From Bin55 sp965116055 (GTDB taxonomy: Bacteria; Pseudomonadota; Gammaproteobacteria; Pseudomonadales; Azotimanducaceae), in assembly GCA_965116055.1 (NCBI GenBank), contig OZ220466.1, positions 1,860,001 through 1,924,000 on the forward strand: a stretch of DNA of 64,000 nucleotides. The letters run 5' to 3'. Position 1 is the stretch's first letter; each line of letters begins with the position of its first letter. The notes under the pieces were generated by a model. The model had not been told where the DNA came from. It searched no databases and saw only the letters and a program-made list of their open reading frames with translations. A program made the translations under genes and the position numbers. Positions 8,781-18,400 of this stretch are shown here, piece by piece.

Positions 8781-10280
8781 TCAGTCGATAAGCGTAACGC
8801 GAAGTACTTCTTGAACCGTAGTCACGCCATCAAGCACTTTACGTCGGCCGTCATTGCGAATTGAATGAGCACCGAGTGACGATACCTGAGCAAGTAATTG
8901 TTCGGAACTATTCTCATGTATCAGCTGCCGTAGCTCTCCGTCAATCTTAATCAGCTCATATATACCTGTGCGACCACGATATCCGGTTCCGTGACACCGT
9001 TCGCATCCAACTGGGTGGTAGATTTCACTGCCCTCAGGTATTTCAAGAAAACTGGTCTCGAATTCCTCTGCTACCGTGAGTTCACGACAGTCTGGACAAA
9101 GTACGCGCACGAGGCGCTGAGCCAGCACGCCGATCAAACTCGCCGCTAAAAGGTAGGACTGTAGCCCCATATCTATAAGTCGGGTTACTGCTCCAATAGC
9201 CGAATTTGTGTGTAGTGTCGACAGTACCAAATGACCTGTCAAACTACCACGGATGGCAATTTCGGATGTCTCGTAATCGCGTATTTCTCCGACCATCACG
9301 ATATCCGGATCTTGACGTAGCATCGCGCGCAAACCAGTTGCGAACGTCATGCCTGATTTGATATTGACTTGCGTTTGGCCGATTCCGTGAAGGTTGTATT
9401 CGATCGGATCTTCTACAGTCAACACATTGAGGACATCGGTATCCAATTCTGAAAGCGACGCGTAAAGTGTGGTTGTCTTCCCGCTTCCTGTCGGTCCCGT
9501 CACGAGAAAGATGCCGTGCGGCGCGCGCATAAGTTCGCGCACGCCTGTTAAGGTTGAATCATCCATCCCAAGTGCAGGGAGCGTTAGTCGACTTGATTGC
9601 TTGTCTAAGAGTCGCAGCACCACACGCTCACCGCTACCGGTTGGCATCACTGATACGCGCACATCAAGCTCTCGCCCTCCAATGCGTAGTGAAGTCCTAC
9701 CATCTTGTGGAATGCGGCGCTCAGCAATGTCGAGTTTCGACATCACCTTAATCCGCGATACGATTAAAGGTGCGAGCGCTCGTTTCGGTGTGCCAACTTC
9801 GCGTAATACCCCATCAATACGAAAGCGCACGCGAACGCTCGTTTCAAATGTCTCAATATGGATATCCGAGGCGTTCTCGCGCAATGCTTCGGCAATCAAC
9901 GCATTGATCAATCGAATGACCGGCGCCTCGCCTTCTTGTTCAAGTAGGTCGCTTTCAGCTGGTATTGATTCAGCCAAGGCCGCTAAATCAATCTCCTCTC
10001 CTAGATCCTCCACGATCTGGCGAGTATCTGAATTGACGTCAGCGTATGCATTAGCCAATAACAGATCGAATTCGTCGTCACTAACAGGGCGAAATTGTGC
10101 AGTCGTACCTAAAAATCGTTGAATTTCTGCGATGACAGGTAGAAGCAGAGGTTGCTTGTGCAACACAACGGGAGAACCGTTATCCTGATCAACCAGCACT
10201 CCGAATCGCCGCGCAAAACCAAACGGTAATGTTCGAACGGTGGTCCCAGCCGTGCCGTTGGCCTCTTCAGTACCAGTCAT
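8781..10280 (-). CDS. gspE: Type II secretion system ATPase E
   Basis: About 499 residues. The Walker A GPTGSGKTTTLYA lies near residue 260, followed by the Asp box (LNVLTVEDPIEYN), the Walker B region (DIVMVGEIRD), the His box (TGHLVLSTLHTN) and a four-cysteine zinc module (CPDC...CERCHGTGYRGRTG). This is the standard GspE hexameric ATPase that powers pseudopilus assembly. It is the first gene of the operon; gspC and gspD are not next to it. I prefer ATG 10280 over the in-frame TTG 10307, since neither has a strong ribosome binding site. Confidence 0.95.
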   Translation of the reverse strand: MTGTEEANGTAGTTVRTLPFGFARRFGVLVDQDNGSPVVLHKQPLLLPVIAEIQRFLGTTAQFRPVSDDEFDLLLANAYADVNSDTRQIVEDLGEEIDLAALAESIPAESDLLEQEGEAPVIRLINALIAEALRENASDIHIETFETSVRVRFRIDGVLREVGTPKRALAPLIVSRIKVMSKLDIAERRIPQDGRTSLRIGGRELDVRVSVMPTGSGERVVLRLLDKQSSRLTLPALGMDDSTLTGVRELMRAPHGIFLVTGPTGSGKTTTLYASLSELDTDVLNVLTVEDPIEYNLHGIGQTQVNIKSGMTFATGLRAMLRQDPDIVMVGEIRDYETSEIAIRGSLTGHLVLSTLHTNSAIGAVTRLIDMGLQSYLLAASLIGVLAQRLVRVLCPDCRELTVAEEFETSFLEIPEGSEIYHPVGCERCHGTGYRGRTGIYELIKIDGELRQLIHENSSEQLLAQVSSLGAHSIRNDGRRKVLDGVTTVQEVLRVTLID

Positions 10281-10618
10281 TGACTCATCGGTCGAATATT
10301 GTTTCAACTGTTCAAACGAATGCAGCGGCGCGTTTTACGTCTTGTTTCAATTGTAATTTGGTAAGTGTTTTCTGCATACAAAGGTCAGAAACGTTTCCTA
10401 GCAATGCTGCTACACCTGAAACCTGAGACACCATGAATTTAAAGGTATGGCTCAAAACCAAACCGGATGAAACAAAACTTCTTAACATATTGATTTATTT
10501 ATATTATCCCCGTAGCACTTCATAATTTGAGCTATTTGCGGTTGATTTGTGATGACCCGTAAAATACCTCTCGTATTGAAGAGCTCGCTCTTTCGCCTAC
10601 TAAGCAACAGGGCTCAAT
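10281..10618. other. Divergent control region between gspE and pyrB
   Basis: This 340-bp AT-rich region separates the T2SS operon from pyrB and must hold both promoters. A candidate sigma70 promoter for pyrB is listed separately. Immediately after its -10 box lies an inverted repeat AAGAGC-TC-GCTCTT at 10579-10592, which could be an operator or early-transcript hairpin. I find no gene and no clear promoter for gspE. Confidence 0.5.
10536..10565 (+). promoter_or_regulatory. Candidate sigma70 promoter of pyrB
   Basis: TTGCGG (10536-10541), an 18-bp spacer and TAAAAT (10560-10565) give a plausible -35/-10 pair. Transcription would start near 10572 and leave a leader of about 47 nt before the CTG at 10619. 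Confidence 0.4.
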
Positions 10619-11638
10619 CTGAATTTTCACGGCGACCACATCCTTTCGGTACAGCAGTTCGAGCGTACCGATGTCGAGGAAATTTTCGAGGTTGCTGACC
10701 GGATGCGTCCCTTCGCTGGTCGTGAACTGATCACACGTGCGCTTGAGGGTGCCATTCTTTCGAATATGTTCTTCGAACCTAGCACGCGTACGCGAGTTTC
10801 CTTCGGCAGTGCATTCAACCTACTTGGCGGCAATGTACGCGAAACCACCGGCATCGAATCGTCGTCCATCGTGAAAGGCGAATCAATGCAAGACTTTGCA
10901 CGAGTGCTCTCTGGCTATAGCGATGCTATCGTGATCCGGCATCCAGCCATGGGGTCAGCCAATGAATTCGCTTCGGCATCGCAGGTACCCGTGATTAATG
11001 CCGGTGACGGTGCAAACGAGCATCCTTCGCAAGCGCTCCTTGATCTGTATACGATTCGGAAAGAGCTGGAATCGCAACATAAAAATTCCGATAACTTTCG
11101 CATTGCACTAATCGGCGATCTTGCTAATGGCCGGGCAGTTCATTCGCTTCTAAAACTTATGACACTGTTCAATAAAGTGACAGTGCAATTGGCGTCGCCG
11201 AAAGAATTAGCTGCCCCTCAAGATCTCGTTGAATTACTTCGCGAGCAAGGTGTCCGTGTTTCCGAGACCTACGATCTGCGAGAAGGTATTCAGCATGTCG
11301 ACATTCTTTATGTCACGCGGGTGCAAGAGGAACGCTTTGCGACCCAAGAAGAAGCAGATTATTTTCAAGGCCTTTTTAAGCTGAATCAGGAGATTTATTC
11401 GAAGTATTGCGAATCCAACACGGTGATCATGCATCCGTTACCGCGTGATTCCCGTGAACAAAGTCAAGAACTCAATGTGGACTTAGACTCTAATCCGAAC
11501 CTTGCCATTTTCCGTCAGACACAAAACGGCGTATTAGTGAGGATGGCGCTTTTTGCGTTGATATTCGATGTCGTGAAAGACATCGAACGCTATGCTGAGC
11601 CGTTGCGTTGGCGAAGGCCACGCCAACGCGCCAGTTAG
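10619..11638 (+). CDS. pyrB: Aspartate carbamoyltransferase, apparent CTG start
   Basis: This enzyme condenses aspartate and carbamoyl phosphate in pyrimidine synthesis. Visible motifs are FFEPSTRTRVSF (carbamoyl phosphate site), EHPSQALLDLYTI and MHPLPRDSREQSQEL. The first in-frame ATG (10703) would give only 311 residues and remove LNFHGDHILSVQQFERTDVE, which matches the conserved start of this family (usually MNF.G.HILSV.QF). The frame is open only back to the TAA at 10601-10603 and contains no ATG, GTG or TTG there; the codon where Met is expected is CTG at 10619, preceded by AGGG. The 339-residue form fits the family length. The stop overlaps the convergent etfA stop by 4 nt. Confidence 0.85.
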   Translation: MNFHGDHILSVQQFERTDVEEIFEVADRMRPFAGRELITRALEGAILSNMFFEPSTRTRVSFGSAFNLLGGNVRETTGIESSSIVKGESMQDFARVLSGYSDAIVIRHPAMGSANEFASASQVPVINAGDGANEHPSQALLDLYTIRKELESQHKNSDNFRIALIGDLANGRAVHSLLKLMTLFNKVTVQLASPKELAAPQDLVELLREQGVRVSETYDLREGIQHVDILYVTRVQEERFATQEEADYFQGLFKLNQEIYSKYCESNTVIMHPLPRDSREQSQELNVDLDSNPNLAIFRQTQNGVLVRMALFALIFDVVKDIERYAEPLRWRRPRQRAS

Positions 11639-12567
11639 CCTAATGCAGCTTCGAACTCGGGCAACGCATCGAATAGGTCTGCCACCAATCCGTAATCGGC
11701 AACTTGGAAAATTGGTGCGTCTGGGTCTTTGTTGATCGCAACAATCACCTTTGAATCTTTCATGCCCGCCAAGTGTTGAATGGCACCTGAAATCCCTACT
11801 GCAATATAAAGTTCCGGTGCAACGATTTTGCCAGTCTGGCCGACTTGCATGTCGTTCGGCACGAAGCCTGCATCAACCGCAGCCCGAGAGGCCCCGATCG
11901 CAGCACCGAGTTTATCTGCAATACCTTCAAGTAATGAAAAGTTTTCGCCGTTTTGCATACCGCGGCCACCTGATATAACCACCCCCGCTGCGGTCAGCTC
12001 CGGACGCTCGGATTTGGCTAATTCATCAGCGATAAATTCGGAGCCGCCCTGGACGGGTTCAGGCTCGACGTTTTCGATGGCAGCGCTACCACCCGTTGGC
12101 GCAACACCATCAAAGCCGGTACCACGTACAGTCAGTACTTTTTTTGAGTCGCTTGTCCGTACAGTAGCAATCGCATTACCTGCATAGATTAGTCGCTTGA
12201 ACGTATCCTCGCTCTCAACCCCCATGATGTCTGAGATCATTTGTACGTCCAACGCGGCAGCGACGCGAGGCATGAAATTTTTACCTGTAGTCGTGTGAGC
12301 CGTAAGCAAATGGCTGTAATCGGCGCTTAAACGCACCACCAAGGGTGCGAGATTTTCAGGAAGCGCATATGCATAGTCTGCCGCGTCCGCTACCCGCACT
12401 TTGGTTACATTAGCAGCTTGTGCTGCTTCGTTTGCTACACCACTGCAGTTATGTCCAGCCACTAATACATCAACCTCGGCGTTGATGGCTGCAGCCGCGG
12501 CTAACGTAACGAGTGTTACGGGTTTGAGTACTTCATTGTCATGGTCCGCTACAACCAGAACGCTCAT
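11635..12567 (-). CDS. etfA: Electron transfer flavoprotein alpha subunit
   Basis: The product has 310 residues. The C-terminal FAD-binding domain is clear: SGGRGMQNGENF, GASRAAVDAGFVPND, QVGQTGKIVAPELYIAVG and NKDPDAPIFQVADYGLV. With EtfB it carries electrons from acyl-CoA and other dehydrogenases to ETF:quinone oxidoreductase, encoded divergently just to the right. It overlaps etfB by 4 nt and is translationally coupled. Confidence 0.97.
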   Translation of the reverse strand: MSVLVVADHDNEVLKPVTLVTLAAAAAINAEVDVLVAGHNCSGVANEAAQAANVTKVRVADAADYAYALPENLAPLVVRLSADYSHLLTAHTTTGKNFMPRVAAALDVQMISDIMGVESEDTFKRLIYAGNAIATVRTSDSKKVLTVRGTGFDGVAPTGGSAAIENVEPEPVQGGSEFIADELAKSERPELTAAGVVISGGRGMQNGENFSLLEGIADKLGAAIGASRAAVDAGFVPNDMQVGQTGKIVAPELYIAVGISGAIQHLAGMKDSKVIVAINKDPDAPIFQVADYGLVADLFDALPEFEAALG

Positions 12568-13316
12568 GCGATTACCTTTGCTTCATTGCGGAGTTTCTCG
12601 ACCAATTCATCAACTGAATCGACTTTCATGCCGGCGGCGCGCTCCGGCGGCGGAGATACATCTAATACTTCGGTGCGGCGTTCAATGTCCACGCCAAGAT
12701 CGTTGGGGCTGACCGTCTCAATCGGTTTCTTTCGAGCTTGCATGATGTTGGGTAATGACGCATAACGCGGCTCGTTCAACCGTAGATCAGTCGTTAAAAC
12801 CATGGGAATTGAAGTCTTAATAGTCTGTAAGCCACCGTCAACTTCGCGTACCACGGTCGCCTGGTCACCGTCGACGGTTAATTCCGAAGCAAACGTTGCC
12901 TGCGGCAGTCCAACCAACTGGGCAAACATTTGACCGGTTTGACCGTTATCACCGTCAATGCTTTGTTTTCCAAACATCACGATCTTTGGTGCTTCAATTT
13001 CATAGATCGCCTTGAGTAGTTTCGCAATCGCCAGGGGTTCGACATCATCATCGGCTTCAATATGAATCGCCCGATCTGCGCCTTGCGCCATACATACGCG
13101 GAGCGTTTCGGGACACTTCGTCCCACCAACCGTGACTGCTATGACCTCCTCGGCTATGCCAGCTTCTCGAAGGCGCACGGCTTCTTCAATACCTATTCCG
13201 CAGAATGGATTGACAGCCATTTTTGTATTGGCTAGATCAATGCCTGTACCGTCGGACTTGACGACAACATTGACATTGGGATCGACTACGCGTTTGATAG
13301 CAACAAGTACTTTCAT
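12564..13316 (-). CDS. etfB: Electron transfer flavoprotein beta subunit
   Basis: The product has 250 residues. MKVLVAIKRVVDPNVNV starts the protein, and the AMP-binding region and docking loop (PLAIAKLLKAIYE; GKQSIDGDNGQTGQMFAQLVG; DLRLNEPRYASLPNIMQA) are all present. A modest ribosome binding site (TTTAGG) precedes the ATG. It is the first gene of the etfBA operon, transcribed away from the ETF-QO gene. Confidence 0.97.
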   Translation of the reverse strand: MKVLVAIKRVVDPNVNVVVKSDGTGIDLANTKMAVNPFCGIGIEEAVRLREAGIAEEVIAVTVGGTKCPETLRVCMAQGADRAIHIEADDDVEPLAIAKLLKAIYEIEAPKIVMFGKQSIDGDNGQTGQMFAQLVGLPQATFASELTVDGDQATVVREVDGGLQTIKTSIPMVLTTDLRLNEPRYASLPNIMQARKKPIETVSPNDLGVDIERRTEVLDVSPPPERAAGMKVDSVDELVEKLRNEAKVIA

Positions 13317-13419
13317 TGGAACCTAAAGGGAGTTAATAGCTCGCGTTACGAGCCAATCTCTTGCGGATATGGTGTTAAAAAGACCGCAGTAAGCGTCAAT
13401 TTTATTCCGCAACTGCTCC

Positions 13420-13425
13420 TATAAT
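13420..13425 (+). promoter_or_regulatory. Candidate -10 box of the ETF-QO gene
   Basis: A perfect TATAAT lies 26 nt before ATG 13452. No good -35 is visible. A start site near 13432 would leave only about 8 nt before the alternative TTG at 13440, which favours ATG 13452. Confidence 0.4.
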
Positions 13426-13451
13426 CCCGCCGATTTCGGTTGGGCAGGCAT

Positions 13452-15107
13452 ATGGCTACAGAACGCGAAGCGATGGATTTCGATGTAGTCGTTGTGGGCG
13501 GTGGGCCTGCGGGGCTCGCAGCATCTATTCGACTGATGCAATTAGCAGGCGAAGCGGGTCAAGAAATAACTGTTTGTCTCGTTGAGAAAGGCAGCGAGAT
13601 AGGCGCGCACATCCTTTCCGGCGCCGTGTTTTATCCACGTGCGTTAGACGAACTCATACCAGATTGGGACAAGCAGGGCGCACCTGTCAATAACCCTGTT
13701 ACGAAGGACGAGTACCGCTGTTTGCTCAGTGAAACAGCGAGCGTCGCTATTCCCAGCTTATTCATTCCTAAACCTATCCGCAACGAAGGAAATCACGCCA
13801 TTTCACTTGGCAATTTATGTCGGTGGCTCGGCGAGCAAGCTGAAGCGCTAGGCGTCATGACATTTCCAGGGTTTGCTGCGACTGAAATCTTATTTAATGA
13901 GCAAGATCAGGTGTGCGGTATTGCGACCGGCGATATGGGAGTTAGCAAGGAGGGCGAACAAAAACCGACCTTTCAACCCGGTTATGAATTGCGTGCGAAG
14001 TACACGTTGTTTGCAGAGGGCTGCCGCGGTCATCTAGGTAAGCAACTTATGCAAAAATACAACCTAAATCGTGACTCAAGCACACAACATTACGCTATTG
14101 GTTTGAAAGAGCTTTGGGACGTACCGCCGGAGCGGAGCGAACAGGGCAAAGTTTTGCATGCACTTGGTTGGCCGCTTGGTCTATCCAAGGCAGCGACTGG
14201 TGGAAGTTTTCTCTACCATCTCGAAAACAATCAGGTTTCGCTTGGCTTGATCGTAGACCTCTCCTATAAGAATCCCTACTTAAGTCCATTCGAAGAATTT
14301 CAACGCTGGAAGCACCATCCTGTGATTGCGAATGAAATCAAAGGTGGAACTAGGACCTCGTACGGCGCACGCGCGATTGTCAAAGGGGGCTTGCCCTCGC
14401 TTCCTAAGCTGACCGTGCCGGGTGGCGCGTTAATTGGCGACGATGCGGGTTTTCTTAATGTATTGAAAGTGAAAGGAAGTCACGCTGCCATGAAATCCGG
14501 CATGCTTGCTGCGGAGGCTGTATTTGAGAGCTTGGAGCGAGGCGACGAAGGTACGGAAGTTAATTTTCAGGAGCGGTTTGCCGACTCATGGTTATTCCAC
14601 GAGTTGGACTCGTCTAAAAATGCCGGTCCAGCATGGCACAAATGGGGATTGTTAGGCGGTTCTGCTTATTGCTATATCGAACAAAATATATTCGGCGGCA
14701 AATCGGTTCTAAAGCTCGAGGATCCAACACCGGATCATGAATCCTTAGTGCGAGCCAGCGAAGCGACACCAATTGAATACCCTCATCCCGATGGCGTACT
14801 ATCGTTCGATCGTCTAGCAAGCGTATTTCTTTCAAATACAAATCACGAAGAGGATCAACCCTGTCACCTAAAGCTTGATGACGAGTCGTTGCCCATACAG
14901 CAGAATTTGCCAGTGTTCGCCGAACCTGCACAACGTTATTGCCCAGCGGGAGTGTATGAAATTGTTACGGAGGAGTCGGGACCTCGATTCCAAATCAATG
15001 CGCAAAACTGCGTGCATTGCAAGACATGCGATATTAAGGATCCTGGCCAGAACATTACATGGGTAGCACCCGAAGGAGGCGGCGGACCTAATTACCCTAA
15101 TATGTGA
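13452..15107 (+). CDS. Electron transfer flavoprotein:ubiquinone oxidoreductase
   Basis: About 551 residues. The N-terminal FAD fold VVVVGGGPAGLAASIRLMQL and EKGSEIGAHILSGAV are typical of ETF-QO. The C-terminal 4Fe-4S ferredoxin domain shows CPAGVYEIV and NCVHCKTCDIKDPGQNITW, and the tail GGGGPNYPNM is characteristic. The enzyme is a membrane-associated protein that oxidises reduced ETF and reduces ubiquinone. It is divergent from etfBA, so the whole electron route is encoded together. A TTG at 13440 could add four residues; ATG 13452 fits the candidate -10 box better. Confidence 0.96.
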   Translation: MATEREAMDFDVVVVGGGPAGLAASIRLMQLAGEAGQEITVCLVEKGSEIGAHILSGAVFYPRALDELIPDWDKQGAPVNNPVTKDEYRCLLSETASVAIPSLFIPKPIRNEGNHAISLGNLCRWLGEQAEALGVMTFPGFAATEILFNEQDQVCGIATGDMGVSKEGEQKPTFQPGYELRAKYTLFAEGCRGHLGKQLMQKYNLNRDSSTQHYAIGLKELWDVPPERSEQGKVLHALGWPLGLSKAATGGSFLYHLENNQVSLGLIVDLSYKNPYLSPFEEFQRWKHHPVIANEIKGGTRTSYGARAIVKGGLPSLPKLTVPGGALIGDDAGFLNVLKVKGSHAAMKSGMLAAEAVFESLERGDEGTEVNFQERFADSWLFHELDSSKNAGPAWHKWGLLGGSAYCYIEQNIFGGKSVLKLEDPTPDHESLVRASEATPIEYPHPDGVLSFDRLASVFLSNTNHEEDQPCHLKLDDESLPIQQNLPVFAEPAQRYCPAGVYEIVTEESGPRFQINAQNCVHCKTCDIKDPGQNITWVAPEGGGGPNYPNM

Positions 15108-15470
15108 GAGGCCCCTTAAGTAATCGGACTATCAGGGGCGACGATGGTAGAGGTATTACAGAACGTAATCACGTGCTTTCGTCATACGAGGCTGTTGGAA
15201 AAGTACAGACCCGCTTACTTTAGAACGCTTTAGCTCTCTGTAACCCATTGAAAAATAAAAATATGCAAATTTAGCCTTTGGTCAAATCAAGATGCTGAAG
15301 GATTTTCTAACAGGCTCGCTATATACTTCAAAAGCATTGAAGTAGTTGGCGCAGCGCTCGCGTTGCTATCTGAAATGTCTTTCTCAGGAAAGAGATCGAA
15401 TGTTTCAGGCGAATAGGTGTCACGGTCTTAATTCGTTTGACTGCAGCTCGGCTCATGCCGCAATTTCGAC
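15108..15470. other. Spacer with a MITE-like element
   Basis: No gene is supported between the ETF-QO stop and the ribosome binding site of the giant surface-protein gene. The spacer contains a 132-bp element with imperfect terminal inverted repeats (15188-15319). A possible stem GCCCCT/AGGGGC at 15111-15139 has a 17-nt loop and no T run, so I do not call it a terminator. Confidence 0.5.
15188..15319. repeat. MITE-like element with terminal inverted repeats
   Basis: The left end ACGAGGCTGTTGGAAAA (beginning at 15187) and the inverted right end GCGAGCCTGTTAGAAAA (ending at 15319) match at about 15 of 17 positions. About 100 bp of AT-rich non-coding sequence lies between them. Such 'GAGGCTGTTGGAAAA' ends resemble those of IS1182/IS5-type elements. 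A decayed copy of the left half lies at 28792-28866. No target duplication is obvious. Confidence 0.55.
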
Positions 15471-15476
15471 AGGAGG
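15471..15476 (+). promoter_or_regulatory. Strong ribosome binding site fixing a TTG start
   Basis: AGGAGG lies 6 nt before TTG 15483 and decides the start of the giant surface-protein gene. No ATG occurs in frame until inside the hydrophobic segment. Confidence 0.7.
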
Positions 15477-15482
15477 TGGAAA

Positions 15483-18400
15483 TTGAAACTTTACGAGATA
15501 TCCCGCTCTGAGCGAAACGCTCAGTCCTCGCCAAATCCAGCATACGCTACCGCCGGAAAGACGACTGCGCAATTGTCTGAATTTGGCCATGCAATCTGTA
15601 CTAAAGCATCCTTATCTACGCACTTTAGCGATTCATGCCATTGGCGTATATGCGTAAGGTTGTTACAAATCATCGTCGTAAGTTTCGTCATTGGTCTGGC
15701 AATGACCAATCATGCTCAAAACACAAACGCGTTTGGTACAACGTCTATTACGAGGAGCATTAACGAAGATATCAATAATGCGGGGTTAAGTGGACTGAAT
15801 ACGCGAATCCAAAATGCGTTGAGAAGTGGGCCTGCGTATGGAGACTACACGTTTACTCTTGATGCCCGTGGTAAAACGAAGTTTGAATTCATTAACGTAA
15901 AAAACAATCTTCATTTGCGTTTCAAGGATGGGCAAAAGCTTGATTATGAAACGATGAGCACTTTTACGTTCGTCATTACTTCAAAACGTGATGATGGCAA
16001 ATCAACTAACCAGCTACAGATTACCTTGAACATTAGAGACGTTAATGAACGACCGGAACTACGATCTTCATTCTTGGGAACGACCGGTCTAACTTATAAG
16101 GCGTACTACGTTCAATTTGGCCCTGGCCAACAAACTGCTTCCCAAATTCGGATCACTTCCAGTCAGGTGTTTCAGGATCCCGAAGGCAAGTCCATTCAGT
16201 TCAAAGCCTGTGCGGACGATATTCAGGTTACGGAGCATGACGATGCAGGCCAGGTGCTAACTTCGAGCACCTCGAATCCCAACCCAAGAGGGAGTTTTGA
16301 TGAACATGCCAGTACGGATGCGAGCGCGACTGGCCAGGCCCTGCATTGCCCGCCGACGGATTCTGGAAACTACGCTGCCTCAAGAGACGTTACGCGTAAT
16401 GGTCGAATCGTCAATGTGACGACGCAAGGGCCAACGATAGTTATTACACCACTTAGAGACAGTGTGTCGTCCAATAGGTATGCAGAGCTGCAATTTCGTG
16501 GTTGGGCCGGCACGCCGGACACAACAGCGTCCAGAGTTCCACAAAACAAGGATATCAGCAAACCAGCAACAGTTAGAGTCTATGTAAAAACGGGCGTAAA
16601 CAATCCGCCTGCATTTGGTTCAATCGGTTTTCGAACGCGCGTTAATGAGAGCACAGCAAACGACATTGAATTTCTCATTGGCCCTAAAACTCCCCATTCC
16701 GCCGGTGCATGGAATGCCCGCGACATTGACGGGGATAAGGTCACGTACACGCTTGAAGGACCTACAGCGTCAACTGCATGTGCTACTGATAGTGCCGGAA
16801 AGAGACGGCCGCAGGTCGTCGCAGCGGGTCAAGGTTGCGTCTGGATCGTTATGGATGGTGATAACCTCCAACTTTGGGGAAAAAATCTTGATTATGAGAG
16901 TGCGCCACTTCCTAACCGCGAATACACGGTGACGGTAGTCGCCAACGACGGTTACACGAATCCGGGGACTGCAGGACGAGTGCCTATCCATCTGCAGATC
17001 GTTGATGTTGATGAAGGACTTGAATTTTCCGGTCCGATTAGGGAGATCTCACAGTTAGTCGTCGGTCGTGCAGGGCGTACAGCGAATCTCAGCAATTATT
17101 TCACAGATCCTGACGGTACAGCGATCAGCTATAGCGTATTTACCTCAAATCCCAACATTGTCACGGCCACTGTGTCCGGATCAATGCTGACTGTCAATCC
17201 AGCTGGCGGCACAGGCTCGGCCTCCATTACTATCACTGCGACATCAGGGACTACCTCCAATTCCCAAACCTTCACTGTTACAGTACGAAGTGCCAATCAG
17301 CCCCCGACGTTTGCGCAAGGTATAAGGACTGTCAACGCTGATCAAACCATAAGAGAGACCCAGTCTACAGGTCTCATCATTCGTGCCCGAGGCATGCGAT
17401 ACAGCGATCCTGACGGTGATAAGGTTACAGCAACAGTGACTAACTCGGCCTTATTCGAAGCGGTTGTCGATCCGAAGATAGATGGTCGAACATACAGTGG
17501 AGAAGTTGGACTTAAGCTCATTGGCGCGCTTGATTTCGAAACGATTTCTCAACACACGGTCACCATTCGACTAAATGACGGCTGGGATGACAGCCAGGCA
17601 ACCGCCGACATCATCGTCATCGTGACCAATGTCAATGAGCCCCCGCAAGTCGCTACGGACGCGCAAGGTCGTTCTCTTACGATCCCCGATAAAACCGTAT
17701 CTGTTGGCAGCACGGCATCTTTTGATGCGTCAATTTATTTCAAGGACCCAGACGGCGGACGCTTACTGTACGACGCAACGCCAATCACGGGCGCTACGTT
17801 CGTGGAGGTAACGATTGTCGGCGTGAGCACGGTGCAATTCAAGGGTCTTAAGGCTACCACGGGCACGCCAATTACCATTCGGGTAACGGTTACGGACACA
17901 AGTAGCGTAAGTGTCTCTCTTAACTTTAAGCTCACGATTGATTCGAATACCCCACCCCGTGTAGTACGGAAACCAGAAAATCAAACGTTGCGACTTGGAC
18001 CTGCGCGCACGATTTCACTTGTGGGATCATTCAGTGACGATGATCCTGGCGACACCATTTCGCGCTACGAGGCTTCGTCCAATAACGACTCGATTGTCCT
18101 TGCGCGCGCGACTAACGACGGGCAGTCCATGGTGCTTATCCCGCGCGCAGAGGGCACGACAAGTGTTGTGATTACAGCCATTGATTCGCGCGGCGGAAGA
18201 AATACAACATCAATTACGGTGACCGTGCTAGGTAACTCGGCACCAGTGATAGACAGAGAAATCACCAGCGTAAATCTGCGACCAAACGGTCAAGAAACGA
18301 TTGACTTAACGCAGCATTTCAGCGATCCCGATGGGGACACGATATCGTTTACCGCGTCGGTCAATCTTCCGAATATAGCGACGGCAACGCTTAACAATAA

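Noticed and set aside
9469..10122. 217-codon frame antisense to gspE
   Set aside because: Ser/Arg-rich shadow of the conserved gspE coding sequence.
15111..15139. Possible terminator after ETF-QO
   Set aside because: Six-base stem with a 17-nt loop and no T tract.
15328..15543. 71-codon minus-strand frame before the giant gene
   Set aside because: It covers the strong ribosome binding site and start of the giant gene on the other strand and has no protein features.
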